Assembly: GCA_035048485.1 (NCBI GenBank)
Contig: CM068586.1
Span: forward strand, 34,226,563-34,290,562
Length of the DNA stretch: 64,000 nt
Origin: Pteria penguin
Lineage: Eukaryota; Mollusca; Bivalvia; Pterioida; Pteriidae
Reading direction: 5' to 3'
The notes under the pieces are model-generated. The model worked only from the letters and a program-made list of their open reading frames with translations. It was not told the DNA's origin and searched no databases. A program made the translations under genes and the position numbers. How positions within the stretch are numbered: position 1 is the stretch's first letter; the number at the start of each line of letters is the position of its first letter. Shown one piece after another: positions 49,864 through 62,083 of the stretch.

Positions 49864-50818
49864 TTATGTTTAATTTTTGAATTAATTAAAATGCGGTAGA
49901 AATATTCATAGTTGCCACTGTTACATTTATTTCGTGGAAAACGTCCCTAAGGGAAATATGATACATCCAATACATGCTGCTTTTAGAAACATACTGTAAT
50001 CTTATTCGTTCTCCGATATAAATAATTTATGTGTGTTTCATAAGTAATATGAACTCATAAAACAATTGTACGGTGATTAATATTCTACATTTACCAATTG
50101 TTACAGTAAAAACATACATGTATCTATTGTCCCTGAAGCAATGTTTGGGTTTATCCTCGATCTTTAATTTCTCCAAAGGTATAAATATCGCTTCATTGCT
50201 CATATACAATACACCTAGCTTAACATAAGAAAGGTAAGTGTGAATTTTCAAGAGGAACATATCTAATTCCAACAATTGAATTTACTTTGATATTTTATAC
50301 GTTAAGTAAAGTGATATGAAATCGAACTGTAATAAGCTAAGAAAGTCTATTCTACAAGACAAGATAGAAATATGTGCTATCTCTTTTGTATTTGAGAGAA
50401 TTATTGTAACAATTATTATTGATCTTAAAGAAATTTTCTGTTTCTATTTACTGAATTCCTTTCATTTTGATTAGATTTGTTATGCTTCTCTATATCAATT
50501 TTCGATGATAGTTCGCTTAACGCATTTCTTTTCAATTATAGAATACATGGAAAATATCTTGTTAAATTTTAAAACAACAATTTTAATCGCATTGAATTTT
50601 GATTTTATTGATACATATTTATATGTTAACATATTTACTTTCATTCATCTGCGCTGCTTTGATGTAGAGACAAAATCAAAACCAGGAATCATGCAATTTT
50701 ATCAAGATCATTTCCATGTTTCATTCAGTCAATGCAGTGATGTTTTACAGAACAAAGAAATAATTACATGTACAATAATTATCTTCTTTTCGGACTTCAG
50801 AAATCTTCAGCTATCAAT

Positions 50819-51602
50819 ATGTATTCCCTGGTGTTCCTCGGTATCCTAGTGGTGATGCTAACAACACCGTACAATACAGTTGCGCAGAATAGATCAAGTG
50901 AGCAATACCTTAACATATCAATGAAAGCGGTAATGTGTTACACAGGAACACAATATAGCCTTTCAAATCTCACGTCTGAATTTGCTTTATGGTGTTGATA
51001 AAGGAGTAATTATTTTAGGAGTGGCATAGATATTTCGCACTAAATCAAAACCCCTAATATTGTGAAAATCAAGTAAAAGATGACTTCCAATAAAAACAAT
51101 TTTTATATTAAGATACATCATACTTTCCGATCTATATCAATGATACCAAATGTGGATTGAAATTTGATGACGTTTTTTTTTCACAGATTGGTCAACGTAT
51201 GGTGGGGGAGGAGGAAAGTCTTTTACCGACAGAGGCATAGCAAAGTCCAAGATTACAGGAATCGCGATGGAATGTGGGAAATATTTGTCGTCCATTCAAG
51301 TACGCTATGGTAGTCGTTGGGGGAAAAGGCATGGATGGAAAAGTTACCAATTATGTAAGGATTGGGACAGGGGAAAGAAGGTCTACTATGGATTCTGGCG
51401 ATATGAATACATAACGGGAGCATTTGTCACATATGATAGGTATGTGCGCTCCATTACATGGAAAACAAACAGGAGAACACTTCCAACATGCGGAACCAGA
51501 GCTGGAAGGCAAGCCAACGTCAATGGAAGACGACTGAAATTTATCGCAGGGAAAAGTGGGTGCATCGTCGATCGACTATCTCTATACTGGCCACGTTTTT
51601 AA
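50819..51602 (+). CDS. ZG16/jacalin-like secreted lectin, copy 7 (intact)
   Basis: Exon 1 is 50819-50897, intron 289 nt, exon 2 51187-51602, 164 aa. Phe96 replaces Leu (YYGFWRY), in the segment before the central 'YITGAF' strand; all else is consensus. Flanking variants ('atcttcttttcggac' upstream, 'gatgacttccaataaa' in the intron) are shared only with copy 8, so these two are sister copies. AATAAA lies at 51627. Confidence 0.89.
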
Positions 51603-52112
51603 ATTTATGTGCTAAGCATGTCTTGAAATAAATTCTATTGCATTGAATTTTGAATGAATTCTATCTTTTCAAATATGCAATGCATTTGTTTCTTGCCCTT
51701 ATTATTGAAAAATGTACAATTTTCCGTAAAGCTCAAGTAAGAAAATTGTGAAATATGTAAAATATAAAATATAACCCAATCAATTTGTGCAGGCAATACG
51801 ATATCTTAAGAAGAGAATACATGTATGTTTAAGTAAAAGGACTCTTGAATAGTGCACGGTTCCATTCTTATTGCAGGTTAAGACTTATATAAAATTCATT
51901 AATATTTATACAGATATATCTTGAAGAATGTATTTGAAAAATGAAATCTTACGACATTTTTCAGTAAACACTTCTGTTTTTGAAAGGTAAGCTAAAAACA
52001 TATAACTGTTTTCTAAGCTACCTCGTTCATAATGATTCTTAGCACATTCGCTCGTAAATACAACACATAACATAAAGGTTTGACTGTTTAATGGCAGTTT
52101 TGATATATTTAT

Positions 52113-52928
52113 TTAGTGCCCATAGGAATCCCAATAATCTGTCTTGCCATTTAATTGTAAATAAATATTGTCCATCAAAAATGTGATGGCATTAAACAAC
52201 TCAGTACAAGTCCAGTATTTATAATTATCATATTGTTTGTTACAGAAAAATCCCGATGTAACTGAAGTACAGATGTATGATTTAGATTCTCTGTTGAAAC
52301 ACCAGCGTATGAGAGATAACAATTTGGTTTTGATTAAATCATGAGGTAGAGAGTTAAAATATAGTGTCGAAAAATTAATAGTTGGAACGTTATTTGCCTT
52401 AAAATTTCTCACAGGGAATTTTTCAATGACTTCCTTAGAATTTTTTATAGACCAAAAGAAAATGACGTTACTATTGCTAAAACAGCATAACAATACTTGA
52501 TAACATGGTCTTTAACTGCAGTGAGAGTGGAGGTAACATATGTAGAAAGCACAGTTGTACAGCAATGACTAGAATTGGATATAAAACGTGATTTACATAG
52601 ATTTTTGTGTACTTTGACGAGCCAATACATAGCTGAGCAAGAGCATTTACCGGACGTGCGGCATGGTAGGAATAAAGCGATTGCAGAACATTTTAATCAA
52701 CCGGACCCTGATGATTCGGACTTCTGTATAGTCATTTTAGAAAGTACTTCGATCGGTCCAGGTATTATTGCAAAATCAAAGAATTATTCTGAATTGAACT
52801 GCGCAACACCATGCCATCCGGTTTTAACAAAAAATCGCAACTTGGTGTACTTTGGCCGGATTACTGACCAAAACTGGCCTGCTGTAGACCGAAGAACCGT
52901 ATATCACCGATACATGCGAATGACGTGA
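52113..52928. mobile_element. Retroelement remnant, unit 7: RT (-) joined to inverted + fragment
   Basis: - frames lie at 52630-52445 and 52493-52113, with 'GFFCNKQYDNYKY' where most units have Ser for Cys (shared with unit 8). The + frame is 52575-52928. A 'ggcgcgctgac' block just after it is missing in this unit. Confidence 0.62.
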
Positions 52929-54445
52929 AAGTGACTCTAACAATATTATCATTTGATTCCCCGACATATTAAGCAATAAAGCTTAAATATAAACACAGGT
53001 TTTATAAAACATACGCGGAATATGTAAACTGCGCCTAAAAGCTATATGATATTTACAGCACACTTAGGAACGAAACGTAATGTGAACGACTCACCCTATT
53101 TGTCTGTTTAAAAATGAAAAATATATTACACATGTACAAGGTATCTCGATTGCATTAACTGCATGATTTGAAGGTAAAGTGCAATAATTCTGTATATTTT
53201 GTATCGGGACTGCTTTTAACCGTATCTTCAAGAAAAAGTGTTTGCTTAACATTTGAGAATTTTCATTATATCATGATGGAGCATTTTCTATCTATAAATT
53301 TTAAAATGTGTTCTTCGATTTTCTCGCTTTTGTGGCGAATGAGAACGATGCCCCAGCAAACCGCTTAACCACACCAACTAAGGTACTTTATGTGACCATC
53401 CAATATGTCGGCTTATGATGTCTTTTTACCTGTAAATTGCAATTTCATCTGTGTGTCCGTAATGACTCTCATCATACAGCTGAGTCAGATGTCTGACCAT
53501 TTTAATTAATACTTTTTTCCTTCAAAACATCGTATATTTATCAAGGTTCATTTCAACTTTGTACCAAAATGCACATTCATTCATGATAAGGAAGTCGTAA
53601 TAATTTGTGTGCTATAAAATTCACATTGGTTTCTTTCTTCGTTGTCTTATTTCACTCCATGCTTCTAATTTTGTATCCGTCGTGATGTGACTATGATTAA
53701 AATATCAATTCTGGATGTTTAAGCAATGTATACTTAAGCCATATAACACCGGACGATATTCAAACATATAATTCTTCTCTTGAGTCGATGCATATAAATG
53801 TATTTCGGTACCTACTGTCTACTAAAGTTTTGTGATATTTCATTCTTGTTTGACATTGTATTTAAATTACTTCACTAAATGATGACACTGCATTACAATC
53901 AAATAATTTTGGTGATGTACATGTAATGTATGATTTTTCATTTTTCTGCGAATCCGTGGCAACTGTTCTAATACACCTGAATCTGCTAGAAAACTTCTAC
54001 AAAAACCACGAATATATTCTCGATTTAAACTCTATTATCTTACTATTATAAACTTCAGTGATGTCTTGTTCGAATCAGGGTGTTCCTTCACAAAACATTA
54101 AAAAATTGTTGATAAAAGTTTGTATCTTATCAGATTTTAAATGAGGGTCAAATCAAGAGAGACTAAAATAATTGTAAATGTCAATCAAATCTCTGTTATT
54201 CTATACTATTGTTTAAGCAGCTAGTGTTCACATATACTTACTATATGGGTAATGTGCGATAACCATAGGTACTTTGCATATAAAAATTGAAGTCTATTTT
54301 TAGAATTAGCACTCGTCAGTTCTTTATCAATATTTATGATTACAGATAGCTTTAGCCACATGTTGAGACATCAGTTGTCTTCTTTGTTCTTCCTTGGTAT
54401 TTCCCCCTCGTATTTATTATTGCTCCGGTCTTTTGTTCGCATAGG

Positions 54446-54699
54446 GTTATTTTACCCTTTTCCCTGATGTTATGTGGCTGTGACACTTTCTATACAGTGT
54501 TTGTTCACATTTATGTATAAATACAGTGCTGAATTATATTTGTTTCGTCTGTATGTGAGGCCATTCACGGCGGGTGTGGCTAGCTAAACAGGAGACGCTC
54601 ACTGGACCCGGGCACCTGGTCTCACCCCTGAATTTCAGGGGTCTGTGAATGTCCACTGTGGTACATTGTTGTTAGTGCCATAGTCATGTGACATCAGAT
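54446..54699 (+). mobile_element. Retroelement 3'-tail insertion (254 bp), unit 7
   Basis: Same insertion as units 3-6, with the 'gggttattttaccc' left edge of unit 6. Confidence 0.85.
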
Positions 54700-57188
54700 A
54701 TGGTTTTTCTTTATCAGCAATCCGATCTAGTACATTCACTAGTTATTCATATTTGATTTTACTAAATTTTGAATGAAAATGAAGTGTCTTATATTTTGAC
54801 ATTCAGTTCCATATAAACTTAAGTGAATTAAGATGTCCATATTTACCTTAAATCTTCATTTTGTTGGTATGTCATTTTCTTACCTTTAGATATGAAAGTG
54901 AAGAGCAGTCTCAGATAAAGGACTACTAACAATATAAACGATATGTCTGGTTCCCTTTTCCTTTCGTCCCTTGTTATACCATTATGGCTTTGGTGATTAT
55001 TTATTACAATCGATTCGTATCATTTATTGGTATCCCGTTTTTCTGTAATACGATTGGATCGTTTATTGACTTGATAGTATATTTGCCTTTAATACGTAGA
55101 TTTTCTCCGTAAATCTTTACAATCAGTGTCTTTGTTTTATCATACTGAGGGAATATTTAGTGACATAGAAACCTTTTATTGCCTTTTGTATAAAGTATGT
55201 ATACACTATTAATTTCTTAGCGACAGTTCAATTATGCACTTTGTACAAAATCTCTTCGAGAGGAATTCTTAAGTCAAAAGTGAAACCGATCTTTGAAATA
55301 TAATGATATAATATAAATCCTTGAATATTCCTTATCCTGTATTTCTGATTGCATACTCAAAATTTGATAGTTGATGTGTGGGATCTTGGTACAACAATAC
55401 TTTGATGCAACATCTTGCATGCATGAATATTCTTTATCAACTTTAATTATCTGAATCCTTTGATTCTCAAACATATAAAACAATAGAGCATTAAAATACA
55501 CACATGTTTGATAAATCATACGCAGTATATGTAGGCAGCATCTAGAGGCTATGTAGTATTTGCATCAGACTTACAAAACAAAAGAAATTTGAACAACATT
55601 TATTGCTTAACATTCAATATTTTGCGAAAAAAGTATACATCAGTCGTCATGTACTATTCTATTATACTAAGCAAGTACTTAGTCAATGACCGACTAAAAT
55701 AGGTTTTATAAATTCAAATTAAAGAATGCTGTTCATTTCCATGTTTTAATATTTGGCACTCTGATCTTTATTCATTAATCTGTTGATTAGAACCGGAAAA
55801 CATGTCTTAACTCATCTCCTTTATTCTTAATAAATGAAACATAAATTTTTCATCTCAACTGTACTGGAAAATTTACAATGCAACAATATTACATATCTTT
55901 TGTTCGAAACTACATTAATAATAGCAAATATCTAAACCCAAATGTAATTAGGGACAGTGTCAATGAATGTCATTATTTCAAATCATACCACATTGCCTTC
56001 TTGTCCACTGTGGTACATTGTTGTTAGTGGTATAGTCCTATGACACCAGTTACTTTCGTCTTTTACATTGATAAATCCTTCAAGTCTTTAAAATTTGCAT
56101 GAGTTTTTCTGTAGTCCACTATTTGATTAACATTTTCAAATGCTTCTGATGGAATTGAAATTAAAGAATAGTCTATGAAGGTATTTAATCGAAGTCATTC
56201 CAAAGTATATGTAGGTATGTATTAAAGCTCTCTCTACTTTGAGCGCCTTTTAAGCGTACACTATAGAATGAAAATCATGTTCCATGTATGATGATGCTCG
56301 TCTCAGGAGACTTGTACAGAAAGTTAAATAAGTGCATATAAAAATCCAGTTTTGTCCCATGTGCAGCTTTGTGCGTATCAAAAGGAGATAATGCGCCCAT
56401 ATATTCAATTTTCGGGCATTGAAAAATATAAGATTCATTCGACAATTTTGTTTTTATTTCACTTGCATCGTTGTTATGATGAATACCTGGTCGTGTAAAA
56501 TTCCTAAATACTAAACATGTTTGGACCTTCTTGGACATGTTTAACTGTAATTCTTATATTCAATTTGTTAAGAAAAGAAAGGGGTACTGGTAAAGTTTAG
56601 CCAGTTTAGCCTGTATATTTTCATTTTTCCGGTAGCTAAAACATAATCCACCCCTCTCTCTCTGTTTAGCACAGTCAGTGTTTATTAGCATATATATCGA
56701 AATATATGCGGCATTAACTTTACTTACTACCTATATTACTAATTCATGTAAATTTGAAATGTACCGGATTTTGTATTAAAACACTTTATGTGTTTGTCAT
56801 TGTTAGAATTTCTATGAAATGAAGTATATATATCTAGGATAACATAATTTGATGGCAATATTTCATGCTGTAGAAAAATATAAGCACGGTGACGTAACCC
56901 CCCCCCCTATGTTTAATTTTTGAATTAATTAAAATGCGGTAGAAATATTCATAGTTGCCACTGTTACATTTATTTCGTGGAAAACGTCCCTAAGGGAAAT
57001 ATGATACATCCAATACATGCTGCTTTTAGAAACATACTGTAATCTTATTCGTTCTCCGATATAAATAATTTATGTGGGTTTCATAAGTAATATGAACTCA
57101 TAAAACAATTGTACGGTGATTAATATTCTACATTTATCCAATTGTTACAGTAAAAACATACATGTATCTATTGTCCCTGAAGCAATGT

Positions 57189-57254
57189 AAAGATGATGGA
57201 TAAATCCAAACCACAAGTCCAAAAATCATGAAACCATAGGACATACAAAATCAG
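57189..57254 (-). mobile_element. 66-bp retroelement 3'-end fragment with 5-bp target duplication
   Basis: 'aatgt' occurs at 57184-57188 and 57255-57259. The body is the reverse complement of 20077-20143, the extreme 3' end of the unit 2 retroelement, with about one mismatch. All other units have the uninterrupted 'gaagcaatgtttgggttt'. Confidence 0.9.
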
Positions 57255-57933
57255 AATGTTTGGGTTTATCCTCGATCTTTAATTTCTCCAAAGGTATAAA
57301 TATCGCTTCATTGCTCATATACAATACACCTAGCTTAACATAAGAAAGGTAAGTGTGAATTTTCAAGAGGAACATATCCAATTCCAACAATTGAATTTAC
57401 TTTGATATTTTATACGTTAAGTAAAGTGATATGAAATCGAACTGTAATAAGCTAAGAAAGTCTATTCTACAAGACAAGATAGAAATATGTGCTATCTCTT
57501 TTGTATTTGAGAGAATTATTGTAACAATTATTATTGATCTTAAAGAAATTTTCTGTTTCTATTTACTGAATTCCTTTCATTTTGATTAGATTTGTTATGC
57601 TTCTCTACATCAATTTTCGATGATAGTTCGCTTAACGCATTTCTTTTCAATTATAGAATACATGGAAAATATCTTGTTAAATTTTAAAACAACAATTTTA
57701 ATCGCATTGAATTTTGATTTTATTGATACATATTTATATGTTAACATATTTACTTTCATTCATCTGCGCTGCTTTGATGTAGAGACAAAATCAAAACCAG
57801 GAATCATGCAATTTTATCAAGATCATTTCCATGTTTCATTTAGTCAATGCAGTGATGTTTTACAGAACAAAGAAATAATTACATGTACAATAATTATCTT
57901 CTTTTCGGACTTCAGAAATCTTCAGCTATCAAT

Positions 57934-58717
57934 ATGTATTCCCTGGTGTTCCTCGGTATCCTAGTGGTGATGCTAACAACACCGTACAATACAGTTGCGC
58001 AGAATAGATCAAGTGAGCAATACCTTAACATATCAATGAAAGCGGTAATGTGTTACACAGGAACACAATATAGCCTTTCAAATCTCACGTCTGAATTTGC
58101 TTTATGGTGTTGATAAAGGAGTAATTATTTTAGGAGTGGCATAGATATTTCGCACTAAATCAAAACCCCTAATATTGTGAAAATCAAGTAAAAGATGACT
58201 TCCAATAAAAACAATTTTTATATTAAGATACATCACACTTTCCGATCTATATCAATGATACCAAATGTGGATTGAAATTTGATGATGTTTTTTTTTCACA
58301 GATTGGTCAACGTATGGTGGGGGAGGAGGAAAGTCTTTTACTGACAGAGGCATAGCAAAGTCCAAGATTACAGGAATCGCGATGGAATGTGGGAAATATT
58401 TGTCGTCCATTCAAGTACGCTATGGTAGTCGTTGGGGGAAAAGGCATGGATGGAAAAGTTACCAATTATGTAAGGATTGGGACAGGGGAAAGAAGGTCTA
58501 CTATGGACTCTGGCGATATGAATACATAACGGGAGCATTTGTCACATATGATAGGTATGTGCGCTCCATTACATGGAAAACAAACAGGAGAACACTTCCA
58601 ACATGCGGAACCAGAGCTGGAAGGCAAGCCAACGTCAATGGAAGACGACTGAAATTTATCGCAGGGAAAAGTGGGTGCATCGTCGATCGACTATCTCTAT
58701 ACTGGCCACGTTTTTAA
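57934..58717 (+). CDS. ZG16/jacalin-like secreted lectin, copy 8 (intact, last complete copy)
   Basis: Exon 1 is 57934-58012, intron 289 nt, exon 2 58302-58717, 164 aa. The protein equals copy 4 at every residue, though the flanks ally it with copy 7. AATAAA lies at 58742. About 510 bp of normal 3' flank follows. Confidence 0.9.
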
Positions 58718-59227
58718 ATTTATGTGCTAAGCATGTCTTGAAATAAATTCTATTGCATTGAATTTTGAATGAATTCTATCTTTTCAAATATGCAATGCAT
58801 TTGTTTCTTGCCCTTATTATTGAAAAATGTACAATTTTCCGTAAAGCTCAAGTAAGAAAATTGTGAAATATGTAAAATATAAAATATAACCCAATCAATT
58901 TGTGCAGGCAATACGATATCTTAAGAAGAGAATACATGTATGTTTAAGTAAAAGGACTCTTGAATAGTGCACGGTTCCATTCTTATTGCATGTTAAGACT
59001 TATATAAAATTCATTAATATTTATACAGATATATCTTGAAGAATGTATTTGAAAAATGAAATCTTACGACATTTTTCAGTAAACACTTCTGTTTTTGAAA
59101 GGTAAGCTAAAAACATATAACTGTTTTCTAAGCTACCTCGTTCATAATGATTCTTAGCACATTCGCTCGTAAATACAACACATAACATAAAGGTTTGACT
59201 GTTTAATGGCAGTTTTGATATATTTAT

Positions 59228-60042
59228 TTAGTGCCCATAGGAATCCCAATAATCTGTCTTGCCATTTAATTGTAAATAAATATTGTCCATCAAAAATGTG
59301 ATGGCATTAAACAACTCAGTACAAGTCCAGTATTTATAATTATCATATTGTTTGTTACAGAAAAATCCCGATGTAACTGAAGTACAGATGTATGATTTAG
59401 ATTCTCTGTTGAAACACCAGCGTATGAGAGATAACAATTTGATTTTGATTAAATCATGAGGTAGAGAGTTAAAATATAGTGTCGAAAAATTAATAGTTGG
59501 AAAGTTATTTGCCTTAAAATTTCTCACAGGGAATTTTTCAATGACTTCCTTAGAATTTTTATAGACCAAAAGAAAATGACGTTACTATTGCTAAAACAGC
59601 ATAACAATACTTGATAACATGGTCTTTAACTGCAGTGAGAGTGGAGGTAACATGTGTAGAAAGCACAGTTGTACAGCAATGACTAGAATTGGATATAAAA
59701 CGTGATTTACATAGATTTTTGTGTACTTTGACGAGCCAATACATAGCTGAGCAAGATCATTTAGCGGACGTGCGGCATGGTAGGAATAAAGCGATTGCAG
59801 AACATTTTAATCAACCGGACCCTGATGATTCGAACTTCTGTATAGTCATTTTAGAAAGTACTTCGATCGGTCCAGGTATTATTGCAAAATCAAAGAATTA
59901 TTCTGAATTGAACTGCGCAACACCATGCCATCCGGTTTTAACAAAAAATCGCAACTTGGTGTACTTTGGCCGGATTACTGACCAAAACTGGCCTGCTGAC
60001 GACCGAAGAACCGTATACCACCGATACATGCCAATGACGTGA
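59228..60042. mobile_element. Retroelement remnant, unit 8: RT (-) joined to inverted + fragment
   Basis: - frames lie at 59744-59559 and 59569-59228. The + frame 59689-60042 ends 'YHRYMPMT', with small differences (QDHLADV, DDRRTV) from units 3-7. Confidence 0.62.
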
Positions 60043-60535
60043 AAGTGACTCTAACAATATGGCGCGCTGACGTTATCATTTGATTCTCCAACATATTAAG
60101 CAATAAAGCTTAAATATAAACACACATGTAACCTGCACCTAAAAGCTATATGATATTTACAGCAGACTTAGGAGCCAAACGTAATGTGAACGCGACTCTT
60201 AAAGCTTTACATAATATTTAATGTTATGCAATAATATATACGTTTATACTTATGTATTATCTGTACAATTACACTAGGCAAGTACTTATTAAATGACTGA
60301 TTGAAAATGGCTTTTAAGAATTAAATTTGAATAATGAAATTAATTTCATTTGGAACATTGATAAACTTAGATATCACCAAACCAAATAAATAATATAAGT
60401 AATAAATATAATAGAGGAACACAAAAGTCTTGTTATTGTTAATTATATATGTTTCATAGATTTTGAAAATGTAGATGCCCCTCTTTGGCTCAATATGGTA
60501 TGGCGTTTTTGTGTTAAATGAAATATAAAACAAAT
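60043..60535. repeat. Truncated array spacer; end of array homology
   Basis: Follows the unit 1-2 version of the spacer ('acttatgtattatctgtac', 'tataagtaataaatataatag', 'caatatggtatggcgttttt') rather than the deleted version of units 4-7. All resemblance stops after 'gttaaatgaaatata' near 60530. Confidence 0.75.
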
Positions 60536-60910
60536 TCCGGACAAAATGAGACAATAGCTGGCTTTTTGTAGTGAACTGCCTCAGGGAAAACATCACAGGG
60601 TAAAGCTCTATTACTAATTCATATAATAAAGTTGATCATGCACAGTTGAGCTTGAGATTCAAAATTTTTCATTAAAACTGGGACTTTATCTAAAAACACA
60701 TGAGATGAGGAGGTTTTGAAACTCTGCGTTGGATAACTCTGTAATTTTTCAACTATGAAGTTATCAGGAAAGCTTGCCAGTGTCTCTGATAAAGGTTGTT
60801 GATTCCCTTTATGTTTTCCACCACTACCCAATGACTACATGTACTTGCGTAATCATAGCTATGGATAAACAATAATAAAAGAAACCAGATAGACGTATCA
60901 AACATATTTA

Positions 60911-61020
60911 GGGGTTACCATGCGAGTGTTTTACAAAAACTGACAGGGTATCGGCGAATAATTTCTGAAATTTCGGCGAATACCCTGTCAGTTTTTGTAA
61001 AACACAAGCATGGTAACCCC
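60911..61020. repeat. Long inverted repeat (two ~49-bp arms)
   Basis: The left arm starts 'ggggttaccatgc' and includes 'gttttacaaaaactgacagg'; the right arm is its near-perfect reverse complement, ending 'gcatggtaacccc'. The arms differ at about three bases, and the short loop repeats 'tcggcgaata'. Probably a foldback/MITE-type element. Confidence 0.9.
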
Positions 61021-61105
61021 ATTCTAATGCATTTGACAAAATAATTACAAGAAGAAGCACAGAGTTATGGTTTTCTAAGCCAATTCGCTAATCACAGTCA
61101 TATAA

Positions 61106-61207
61106 AAAAAACTGCAGGGTATCGTGACGTCACAAATCAGAAACTGCAGGCTATCGTGACGTCATATCAAAAACTGCAGGGGTATCGTGAATACCCTTGC
61201 AGTTTTC
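61106..61207. repeat. Triplicated 'actgcagg.tatcgtga' motif with terminal inverted repeat
   Basis: 'actgcaggNtatcgtga' occurs three times (61111, 61144 and 61178 approximately) and is closed by an inverted 'atacccttgcagtttt'. The first two copies continue into the palindrome TGACGTCA (61125-61132, 61157-61164), a CRE core. The overall plan resembles the neighbouring inverted repeat ('actgacagggtatcggcg'). Confidence 0.75.
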
Positions 61208-62083
61208 AAATCGGACAGCCAATGGGATTGCGTGTTACAAACAAAGGGCATTAGAATTTGAAATATACTGATCGTCCTAAAGATTACAGCATATATACAT
61301 TTGGATATTAATATTGATTTTACATACAATGAAAGTAATCATGATCATCTTTACATTGACGTCTCATTTGACATTTTATCCTCATTTTAATGACAATAAC
61401 ATGTAATTTACCAAATCATTGAAATATTACAAAGTATGACCACATCCTGCTTACTTGTTACAGCATTGAAATTGAAAATATCTATAAAAAAAAGGGGGGG
61501 GGGGAATGGTCCCATGTGGCACTCTGAACAAACATACAGGAACCTCTGAGAATCAGAGAATAGATCAAATACAGTTATAAATAAAGGAAATACAATAACC
61601 TATGTAAGCTTGTGACTCTGTCAAGATAAACATTCAAGGAAAGATAAAGTAATTTTTTACCAAGGGCATTTGATGAGCGAGGTATATTGAGAGCTTCATA
61701 GCTATTTCATGAAGAAAAACTATCAATTAGTGTATCATTACTACATCAAATGTTTTATCAAGCTGGAATTTATTAAGCATAATGTTGGAAGAGCAGTGGT
61801 CAGATCATTAAATAACTTCTATTTTCATTAATTTATGACTACTGGTTCTTATTTTTCTCACATAGAGACTAAAGAAACGGGGATTACTGCTACTAAACTC
61901 AATCCATCTATAGACAATACTGGACATTTTACAGCATAATAATCCATAATACTATAATTAAATAATACTTAATGAAGTTCTATATAAAACCTGGGCTGAA
62001 AAATGTTGGAAGACTTGTAATTTACCCAAGAATTGTTATGTTAAAAGAATACAATGATTGTCTGTGCATCTAACAAGCACCTA

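Larger units (their letters stand above)
45862..50818. repeat. Array spacer between copies 6 and 7
   Basis: Left part resembles the copy 5-6 spacer; right part (from about 48560) carries the type-A variants also found before copies 4 and 8 ('tatacatcagtcgtca', 'tgttccatgtatgatgatgc', 'cgggcattgaaa'). Contains the retroelement tail and a C20 tract (49844-49863). No gene recognised. Confidence 0.72.
52929..57933. repeat. Array spacer between copies 7 and 8
   Basis: Standard young-unit spacer with the retroelement tail, unit-repeat member 3, a type-A CT tract (56648-56663) and a C10 run (56898-56907), plus a 66-bp insertion. No gene recognised. Confidence 0.72.
60536..62083. other. Non-array segment: palindromic repeats and probable FPGS 3' flank
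   Basis: No array homology. A - strand open frame at 60831-60619 (contains 'ETLASFPDNFIVEKLQSY') has a more ordinary composition than the array frames but matches no family I know. It could be an exon or chance. The rest is AT-rich, with the palindromes listed separately and an A7G11 run near 61488-61505. Reverse-complement AATAAA at 61769-61774 could end the FPGS transcript. Confidence 0.4.
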
